Assembly (NCBI GenBank): GCA_017427185.1
Contig: JAFRTJ010000054.1
Coordinates: 1-57,222 of the forward strand
Length of the DNA stretch: 57,222 nt
Reading direction: 5' to 3'
From: Bacteroidaceae bacterium
GTDB taxonomy: Bacteria; Bacteroidota; Bacteroidia; Bacteroidales; Bacteroidaceae
Shown here: one piece after another, positions 51,755 to 57,222 of the stretch
Position numbering within the stretch: the stretch's first letter is position 1
Layout: every line of letters starts with the position of its first letter
Notes under the pieces: model-generated
Told to the model about the DNA's origin: nothing
Databases searched by the model: none
The model's input: only the letters and a program-made list of their open reading frames with translations
Made by a program: the position numbers and the translations under genes

Positions 51755-54262
51755 ATGAATATCTCTTATAAATGGCTTCGTGAATACGTCGACACAACCC
51801 TTAGTGCACAGGAAGTGGCAGATGCCCTGACCAGCGCAGGACTTGAGGTCGATGGCGTAGAAGAAGTCCAGACCGTGAAGGGTGGCTTGGAAGGCCTTTG
51901 GATTGGTCAGGTTCTGACTTGTGAACCTCATCCCAACAGTGATCACATGCATGTTTGTACTGTTGATGTCGGTCAAGGCGATCCCCTGCAGATAGTATGT
52001 GGCGCTCCCAATGTGGCTGCTGGACAGAAGGTGGTAGTAGCTGTGATAGGCACCAAACTGTATGATGGTGATGAAGTCTTTACCATCAAGCGCAGCAAGT
52101 TGCGTGGCATAGAGAGTTGCGGCATGATTTGTGCAGAGGATGAGATAGGCATCGGAACTGACCACAGCGGAATCATCGTGCTGCCAAATGAGGCTCAGGT
52201 GGGAACTCCAGCCAAAGAGTACTACCACATCGAGAGTGATTATGTGATAGAGGTAGACATTACTGCCAACAGGGCTGATGCCTGCAGCCATTATGGTGTG
52301 GCTCGTGACCTCTATGCCTGGCTTATCCAGAATGGATACGAGACCAGTCTGCACCGTCCCTCTGTAGACAGCTTTAAGGTGGACAACGAAGATTTGCCCA
52401 TCGAGGTTGATGTGCAGAATCTGGAGGCTTGTCCCCGCTATTGTGCGCTTTCGCTGACCGACTGCGAGGTGAAGGAGAGCCCTGAATGGCTTCAGGACAA
52501 ATTGCGTGTTATCGGCCTTCGTCCCATCAACAACATTGTGGATATTACGAATTACATTATGATGGCCTACGGCCAGCCTTTGCATTGCTTTGATGCAGAC
52601 ATGGTGATTGGTAAGAAGATTGTTGTAAAGACGTTGCCCGAAGGAACTCCCTTTGTGACTTTGGATGGAGTGGAACATAAATTGAGTGATCGCGATCTGG
52701 CTATCTGCAATGCGGAAGAACCCATGTGTATCGCTGGTGTGTTTGGCGGTAAGGGTAGTGGAACGTATGAAAGCACTCGCAACGTAGTTTTGGAAAGTGC
52801 TTATTTTCATCCCACTTGGATTCGCAAGAGTTCACGCAGGCATGGATTGAGTACTGACGCAAGTTTCCGTTTCGAGCGAGGTATTGATCCCAACGGACAG
52901 ATATATGCCTTGAAGGCAGCAGCTTTGTTGGCTAAGGAGTTGGCAGGTGCTAAGGTAAGCATGAAGATAGTGGATGTGTATCCCAATCCTCTGCCTGACT
53001 TTGATGTAAACCTTTCTTACAAGTATGTGGACGACCTGATAGGTAAGCATATTCCTGCTGAAACCGTAAAGAGCATCGTGACCAGCTTGGAGATGAGAAT
53101 CAATGAGGAGACAGCGGAAGGACTGAAACTGAGTGTGCCTGCTTACCGTGTGGATGTTCAGCGCCCCTGTGACGTTGTAGAGGACATCCTGAGAATCTAT
53201 GGATACAATAACGTTGAGATTCCTACTTCGCTGAAGAGCAGCCTTTCTGTGAAAGGGGAACCCGACAAGAGCCAAAAGCTGCAGAATCTGGTGGCTGAGC
53301 AGTTGGTGGGTGCAGGCTTCAATGAAATTCTGAACAACAGTTTGCAAAAGAGCGCATACTACGACGGATTGGAATCCTATAAGAGTGAGAACCTCGTCCG
53401 TTTATTGAATCCTCTGAGCCAGGATCTCAACGTGTTGCGTCAGACATTGTTGTTTGGCGGTTTGGAAAGCATCCAGCGGAATACCAACCATCGCAACCAG
53501 GACCTCCACTTCTTTGAATACGGTAACTGCTACTACTTCCATGAAGAGCGCAAGGATCCGAATATCATTCCTGGCGTGAGCAGCAGCAGAGATCCTGAGG
53601 TAATCAAGCATGTGCTGGATGCCTACAACGAGGATTACCATTTGGGCTTGTGGATTACGGGTAAGCGCGTATGCGGTTGTTGGGCACATCCTGACGAGGA
53701 TACCAGCTTTGCAGAATTGAAGGCAGACGTTCTCAATATCATGACGCGTATGGGTGTTCCTTTTGGAGCACTGGTTTTTGCAGAAGGTAAGAGCGACATT
53801 TATGACAAGAGCCTTGCTATCCAGAATCGTGGCGGCAAGACATATGCAGAACTTGGCATCGTATCCCATAAGATTTTGAAGCGGTTCGACATCGAGAACC
53901 CTGTTTACTTTGCAGACTTGAACTGGCACCTTTTGATGAAAGCCATCCGCAGTCAGAAAGTTTCATATCATGAGATAAGCAAGTTCCCTGCTGTCAGTCG
54001 TGACTTGGCACTCCTGGTGGACGAAGCGGTTCTCTTTGGCGACATCGAGAAGGCAGCCTATCAAACTGAGAAGAAGTTGCTGAAGTGCGTGAAGTTGTTC
54101 GACGTTTACGAAGGAAAGAACTTGCCTGCTGGCAAGAAATCTTATGCTGTCAACTTCATCCTGCAGGATGAGACTAAGACACTGAATGACAAGCAGATCG
54201 ACGCTATCATGCAGAAACTTATTAACCAATTGACGACGCAGTTCAAGGCTGAACTCAGATAA
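51755..54262 (+). CDS. pheT: phenylalanine--tRNA ligase beta subunit
   Basis: The 835-residue protein shows the full bacterial PheT order: N-terminal MNISYKWLREYVD, the EMAP-like tRNA-binding domain (about 40-155; VGQGDPLQIVCGAPNV), B3/B4 editing domain (ARDLYAWL, MAYGQPLHCFDADMV), B5 domain, the catalytic-core-like region and the C-terminal anticodon-binding ferredoxin fold (SKFPAVSRDLALLVDE to the end). It pairs with PheS, which is not in the window. The yebC gene follows after 44 bases. Confidence 0.97.
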   Translation: MNISYKWLREYVDTTLSAQEVADALTSAGLEVDGVEEVQTVKGGLEGLWIGQVLTCEPHPNSDHMHVCTVDVGQGDPLQIVCGAPNVAAGQKVVVAVIGTKLYDGDEVFTIKRSKLRGIESCGMICAEDEIGIGTDHSGIIVLPNEAQVGTPAKEYYHIESDYVIEVDITANRADACSHYGVARDLYAWLIQNGYETSLHRPSVDSFKVDNEDLPIEVDVQNLEACPRYCALSLTDCEVKESPEWLQDKLRVIGLRPINNIVDITNYIMMAYGQPLHCFDADMVIGKKIVVKTLPEGTPFVTLDGVEHKLSDRDLAICNAEEPMCIAGVFGGKGSGTYESTRNVVLESAYFHPTWIRKSSRRHGLSTDASFRFERGIDPNGQIYALKAAALLAKELAGAKVSMKIVDVYPNPLPDFDVNLSYKYVDDLIGKHIPAETVKSIVTSLEMRINEETAEGLKLSVPAYRVDVQRPCDVVEDILRIYGYNNVEIPTSLKSSLSVKGEPDKSQKLQNLVAEQLVGAGFNEILNNSLQKSAYYDGLESYKSENLVRLLNPLSQDLNVLRQTLLFGGLESIQRNTNHRNQDLHFFEYGNCYYFHEERKDPNIIPGVSSSRDPEVIKHVLDAYNEDYHLGLWITGKRVCGCWAHPDEDTSFAELKADVLNIMTRMGVPFGALVFAEGKSDIYDKSLAIQNRGGKTYAELGIVSHKILKRFDIENPVYFADLNWHLLMKAIRSQKVSYHEISKFPAVSRDLALLVDEAVLFGDIEKAAYQTEKKLLKCVKLFDVYEGKNLPAGKKSYAVNFILQDETKTLNDKQIDAIMQKLINQLTTQFKAELR

Positions 54263-54306
54263 TACATTAGAAAGAAAACTAATTATAACATAAAAATTTT
54301 GAACCA

Positions 54307-55044
54307 ATGGGAAGAGCATTTGAATATCGTAAAGCTACCAAATTGAAGAGATGGGGCCACATGGCTAAGACATTTACCCGTCTGGGCAAGCAGATTGCTA
54401 TTGCTGTGAAGGCTGGTGGTCCTGAACCTGAGAACAATCCTGCACTTCGTTCTGTCATCGCTACCTGCAAGCGTGAGAACATGCCCAAGGACAACATTGA
54501 GCGTGCCATTAAGAACGCGATGGGTAAGGACCAAAGTGATTACAAGAATGTAACCTACGAAGGATATGGCCCTCATGGTGTAGCCGTATTTGTTGACACT
54601 TTGACAGACAACACCACTCGTACTGTGGCTGATGTACGCAGCGTGTTCAACAAGTTCAGTGGTAATCTGGGAACCACAGGTTCGTTGTCATTCCTCTTCG
54701 ATCACAAATGTGTGTTTACCTTCAAGAAGAAGGCTGACATGGACATGGATGATTTCATTCTGGAGATGATTGACTATGGAGTAGACGAGGACGTTGACGA
54801 GGATGAGGAAGAAGGCACACTGACCATCTATGGCGATCCCACCAGTTACAATGCCATTCAGAAGAAACTCGAAGGCGATGGATACGAAGATGTTGGCGGC
54901 GAGTTTACCTATATTCCCAATGATCTGAAGGACGTAACTGCAGAGCAGCGGGAGACCATCAATAAAATGGTGGAGCGTTTGGAAGAGTTTGACGACGTTC
55001 AGACTGTTTACACAAACATGAAACCAGAAGAGGAGACTGAGTAA
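54307..55044 (+). CDS. YebC/PmpR family protein (TACO1-like)
   Basis: The 245-residue protein carries the conserved core AKTFTRLGKQIAIAVKAGGPEPENNPALR (18-46), KRENMPKDNIERAIKNAMG (55-73) and YEGYGPHGVAVFVDTLTDNTTRTVADVRSVFNKFSGNLGTTGSLSFLF in runs typical of the family. It was long annotated as a transcription regulator; recent views tie YebC/TACO1 proteins to relief of ribosome stalling on proline-rich peptides. The N-terminal MGRAFEYRKATKLKRWGHMAK is the Bacteroidetes variant. It lies directly after pheT. Confidence 0.93.
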   Translation: MGRAFEYRKATKLKRWGHMAKTFTRLGKQIAIAVKAGGPEPENNPALRSVIATCKRENMPKDNIERAIKNAMGKDQSDYKNVTYEGYGPHGVAVFVDTLTDNTTRTVADVRSVFNKFSGNLGTTGSLSFLFDHKCVFTFKKKADMDMDDFILEMIDYGVDEDVDEDEEEGTLTIYGDPTSYNAIQKKLEGDGYEDVGGEFTYIPNDLKDVTAEQRETINKMVERLEEFDDVQTVYTNMKPEEETE

Positions 55045-55096
55045 TCCTTTTTCCCTGCTTATTATTTCACTACCCATAAAAGAGTTGATTTGAAAG

Positions 55097-55405
55097 ATGG
55101 AAACAACGAACGAAGCGGCTAAGCAAAATGGCGAGGCACAAGTGCTTTACAAGACGTGGGGTACGTGTAGTCAGTATATCGATGTAGCCATCAAGGATGG
55201 GCGTATCTCTCATTGCCACTTCATAGGCGGTTGCGATGGTAATACAAAAGGACTGTCGAAATTGGTGTTGGGCATGAGACCTGACGATGTGATTCAGAAA
55301 CTCAATGGTACACTCTGCGGCTCCAAATCCACCTCATGTCCAGATCAACTCTGCCGTGCTCTGGAGGAGGTATGCAAGAAAGCGAAGGAAGAAGAGATGA
55401 TCTGA
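55097..55405 (+). CDS. TSCPD domain protein (TIGR03905 family)
   Basis: The 102-residue protein has the cysteine-rich TSCPD layout: YKTWGTCSQYIDV (14-26), HFIGGCDGNTKGLSKLV (39-55) and CGSKSTSCPDQLCRALEE (74-91). The domain also occurs at the end of B12-dependent ribonucleotide reductases and probably binds a metal or takes part in redox chemistry; the stand-alone form has no settled function. It follows yebC by 52 bases and ends just before a strong terminator. Confidence 0.9.
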   Translation: METTNEAAKQNGEAQVLYKTWGTCSQYIDVAIKDGRISHCHFIGGCDGNTKGLSKLVLGMRPDDVIQKLNGTLCGSKSTSCPDQLCRALEEVCKKAKEEEMI

Positions 55406-55449
55406 GAAAACAGACTTCCTGGAATTATAATTCTATAATAAATAATGTA

Positions 55450-55490
55450 AAGGAGAGATTTGCGTCGCATAATCTCTCCTTCTTTTATTG
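55450..55490 (+). terminator. intrinsic terminator after the TSCPD gene
   Basis: AAGGAGAGATT (55450-55460) pairs perfectly with AATCTCTCCTT (55471-55481), the loop adds TGCG/CGCA pairs, and TCTTTTATT follows. Read the other way it also has an A/T-rich flank, so it may serve the convergent lipoprotein gene. Confidence 0.88.
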
Positions 55491-55496
55491 GGCAAT

Positions 55497-55904
55497 TCAA
55501 TTATAGTCCTCAGGGCTGAACGTGTACTCCACATACGTGTGACCAGTCTTCTCACTTGTGTAGATGTAGCGGAAAGAGCAATCGTGCTGCTTATACTCGC
55601 GTAGCGAGATACTGCCGTTGATGTTGGTGAGAAGTTGTTCTCGAAAGACTTCCTTCAATTCATCCGTGTAGATGCTGTCCACATCAAGGTCGCCCTTCAC
55701 CGTGTAGAAATAGTGGACCGTCTTGTCATCTGGAGTATAAGTCGTGCTGTCCATCCGAGTCCATTGGTCAATGGATTTTGGGCATTCCTTACGAGTAAAG
55801 TTGGCACATTCGCGTGCGATACGCTCGTCTAAAGTTTCCCTCTTGCACGCACATAAACTAACCAAAAATGAGGCCAGTAATACATGTAGTATTGTTCTCT
55901 TCAT
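55497..55904 (-). CDS. small lipoprotein of unknown function
   Basis: The 135-residue protein has a lipoprotein signal (MKRTILHVLLASFLVSLCAC; lipidation probably at Cys20, with Cys18 as a weaker alternative) and then a charged domain with the central pattern YFYTVKGDLDVDSIYTDELKEVFREQLL (about 67-94). I do not recognise a family. The ATG at 55904 creates the signal; a start 12 codons upstream only adds charged residues. It is convergent with the TSCPD gene and divergent from the winged-helix gene. Confidence 0.75.
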   Translation of the reverse strand: MKRTILHVLLASFLVSLCACKRETLDERIARECANFTRKECPKSIDQWTRMDSTTYTPDDKTVHYFYTVKGDLDVDSIYTDELKEVFREQLLTNINGSISLREYKQHDCSFRYIYTSEKTGHTYVEYTFSPEDYN

Positions 55905-56018
55905 CTTCTCTAAAAGTTTATTTCTAATGCGAATATACACAATAATTCCCTTTGCGGGATTGATTTATGTCAAAAAAATGCGATTTTATGCTTTTCAACA
56001 TGTTTTTGCCCCAATAAA

Positions 56019-56050
56019 TTTGTTAGAATCAACAATCTGACGTAAATTTG
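56019..56050 (+). promoter_or_regulatory. TTTG-N20-TAAATTTG promoter
   Basis: TTTG at 56019-56022 and TAAATTTG at 56043-56050 are 20 bases apart; the winged-helix ATG is 52 bases further. Confidence 0.75.
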
Positions 56051-56102
56051 CAGTGCTCAAACAGAGTGTTAAGATATAGTTTTTTATAAAAGGTAAAAAG
56101 TT

Positions 56103-56303
56103 ATGAACGAAAAAGTTGGAACATTAGCAGGTGCTGTTTGGACTGCTTTGAACGAGAATGGTGCAATGGTATCTAAGGATTTGAAGAAAGCTGCTGGCCT
56201 GAAGTCAGACAAAGATTTATATCTGGCAATGGGTTGGTTGCTTCGCGAAGACAAGATCAACGTTGCAGAGGATGCAAAGAATTTGACTTTGTGCCTGAAG
56301 TAA
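56103..56303 (+). CDS. small winged helix-turn-helix protein (DUF2582)
   Basis: The 66-residue protein fits the DUF2582 winged-helix family: VGTLAGAVWTALNENG (5-20), SKDLKKAAGLKSDKDLYLAMGWLLREDKI (24-52) and a short wing. The fold suggests nucleic-acid or protein binding, but its role is unknown. It has its own consensus promoter and an excellent terminator, so it is a single-gene unit, probably well expressed. Confidence 0.92.
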   Translation: MNEKVGTLAGAVWTALNENGAMVSKDLKKAAGLKSDKDLYLAMGWLLREDKINVAEDAKNLTLCLK

Positions 56304-56333
56304 GAGCATTTCCTTTAAGCAGGATACTTTTAC

Positions 56334-56369
56334 AGGAAACTTCAGATTCGTCTGAGGTTTCCTTTTTTT
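56334..56369 (+). terminator. intrinsic terminator with TTCG tetraloop
   Basis: AGGAAACTTCAGA (56334-56346) pairs with TCTGAGGTTTCCT (56351-56363) with one wobble, around a stable TTCG loop, followed by six T residues. It closes the winged-helix gene. Confidence 0.93.
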
Positions 56370-56456
56370 GTGCTGCATGAGAAGATCGAGAATCTTTCCC
56401 TATGGCACAAAATAATTTTGAAAAAATCGAGAACAATAATAACTGGAAAAAGAAAC

Positions 56457-56502
56457 GAAGAGAGACCAGCATTGTTCGCCAGCCTCTCTTCATCTTTTTT
56501 TG
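56457..56502. terminator. bidirectional terminator candidate
   Basis: GAAGAGAG (56457-56464) pairs with CTCTCTTC (56484-56491); T-rich runs follow in both directions. It lies between the convergent winged-helix gene and the leftward gene at the window end. Confidence 0.65.
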
Positions 56503-56593
56503 TCAGCGTTGATTTTATTTCACAAGCACTTTGACTTTCATCGAACTGCTTTCCGCTCGGTAAGACACTCAAGCAAGCTTGATTTTTCCGCTC

Positions 56594-57222
56594 TCACTTA
56601 ACCAGCACCTTTTTGGTTGTCCCGTCCGCTTTGCGGATAATGTTGATACCCTTCTGCATCCGTTCCAGCTTCCTGCCGCTGAGGTCATAGATGCCTTCCT
56701 CTGTTATCTTTTGCGGCTCATCTGCGAACGTTTCTTCTATTCCGGTTGGGTCACCTGTGGTGAAAAGCTGTTCCTTTCCATAATAAGTCTTGCCTTCACT
56801 GGTGGTCACAAAGGCTACGACACGGTAGGTCGTGTGGTAGTCCAAACCTTTCAGTTCGATGGACATCACCTGTCCGTCGGCTTCCACCTGTTTTGCTCTT
56901 GATGCACTCTCTGTGCTGCGCCAGTATCTGAAGCCCTGACTCACGATGTTGTCTGAGCCACGCATAGCATAGCCTTTCACCCTCGCCCTGTTGCCGTTCA
57001 CTTCTATCTTGTCGTAAGTGTGGACAGTAGGCTCGAAGTACGATGTGTTTGTTGGGTCGATACCTGTCCAGTCGCCATAAAAGCGTGAGCCATCTTGGGT
57101 TTCATAATAGGGGCGGTACTTCCACAGATAGTTCGTGTTCAGGTTACGGATGTAGCCTTCCATCATTCCTTCATACAGATAGGCTCCAGCCCTGTTCGAG
57201 GGGAATTCACTTGTCCAGTCCG
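56594..57222 (-). CDS. C-terminal part of a secreted protein (5' end beyond the window)
   Basis: The frame is open from the window edge to the stop at 56594, giving the last 209 residues. The visible part has an Fn3-like segment (TVHTYDKIEVNGNRARVKGYAMRG...GLDYHTTYRVVAFVTTSEGKTYYG) and ends in GIYDLSGRKLERMQKGINII...KKVLVK, the same type of tail as in three other secreted proteins here. The preceding DWTSEFPSNRAGAYLYEGMMEG does not reveal the family. The internal Met at 57166 is not taken as start because coding continues upstream. Confidence 0.8.
   Translation of the reverse strand, partial: DWTSEFPSNRAGAYLYEGMMEGYIRNLNTNYLWKYRPYYETQDGSRFYGDWTGIDPTNTSYFEPTVHTYDKIEVNGNRARVKGYAMRGSDNIVSQGFRYWRSTESASRAKQVEADGQVMSIELKGLDYHTTYRVVAFVTTSEGKTYYGKEQLFTTGDPTGIEETFADEPQKITEEGIYDLSGRKLERMQKGINIIRKADGTTKKVLVK

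Noticed and set aside
53428..53437. CAACGTGTTG inside pheT as another array member
   Set aside because: It is a single copy inside a conserved coding region with no partner at 22 bp; chance is sufficient.

Overview
The window looks like a chromosomal segment of a member of the Bacteroidales, most likely a gut or rumen Prevotella-type organism. Several things point there: promoters fitting the Bacteroidetes pattern TTTG-N19-TAnnTTTG, the bamD-rpoZ-DUF4293 gene order, a type IX secretion type-B C-terminal domain, C-terminal YNLxG-type tails on secreted proteins, a kelch/mutarotase-sodium symporter fusion for sialic acid, and many secreted glycosidases. The species call is inference; no rRNA is present.

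Layout. 1-850: a repeat-rich stretch (AT-rich edge; tandem repeats of 9, 7, 6, 10 and 22 bp) around one small HTH gene. 848-7551: a membrane phosphoesterase, a GH30 glycosidase and two peptidases. 7697-14391: uvrB, then the housekeeping group bamD-rpoZ-DUF4293, a beta-barrel protein with a LysM/periplasmic-binding protein, and a small T9SS type-B protein whose gene overlaps uvrA. 14384-18729: uvrA overlapping a serine-type sulfatase. 18908-32126: a host-glycan region with GH29 and GH95 fucosidases, an unassigned alpha-galactosidase-like hydrolase, and a tight GH95 / N-acetylneuraminate lyase / kelch-SSS transporter / AGE epimerase operon; it is interrupted by ogt, a rhodanese-metallo-beta-lactamase lipoprotein and tRNA-Thr(GGU). 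32332-38497: a leftward run menA-ettA-DUF3737-patB-MATE. 38822-41609: dnaB and a dicarboxylate/amino-acid symporter. 41677-46011: a giant CotH/lamin-tail secreted protein. 46811-51570: a GlsB-type membrane protein, a GH78 rhamnosidase and a GH43-like enzyme. 51755-57222: pheT, yebC, a TSCPD protein, a small lipoprotein, a winged-helix protein and the 3' part of a secreted protein running off the edge.

How it fits together. The fucosidases, sulfatase and nan genes would strip fucose, sulfate and sialic acid from mucin-like or milk-type glycans and carry sialic acid to GlcNAc/ManNAc metabolism; GH78 and GH43 point to plant pectin side chains. No SusC/SusD pair and no sialidase is in the window, so these enzymes would rely on uptake or release functions elsewhere.

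The most unusual signal is non-coding. Four separate intergenic regions carry arrays of a near-palindromic decamer (consensus CRACRYGTYG, typically CAACACGTTG or CAACGTGTTG) repeated at exactly 22 bp with divergent 12-bp spacers: 531-606, 23257-23310, 32193-32268 and 46524-46621. All 11 intervals between recognisable units are 22 bp, about two DNA helical turns. One array sits next to a nested inverted repeat (23440-23636) whose centre is a perfect 53-bp A/T-only palindrome flanked by 23-bp arms of 8-bp tandem repeats. I do not recognise this as a described element.
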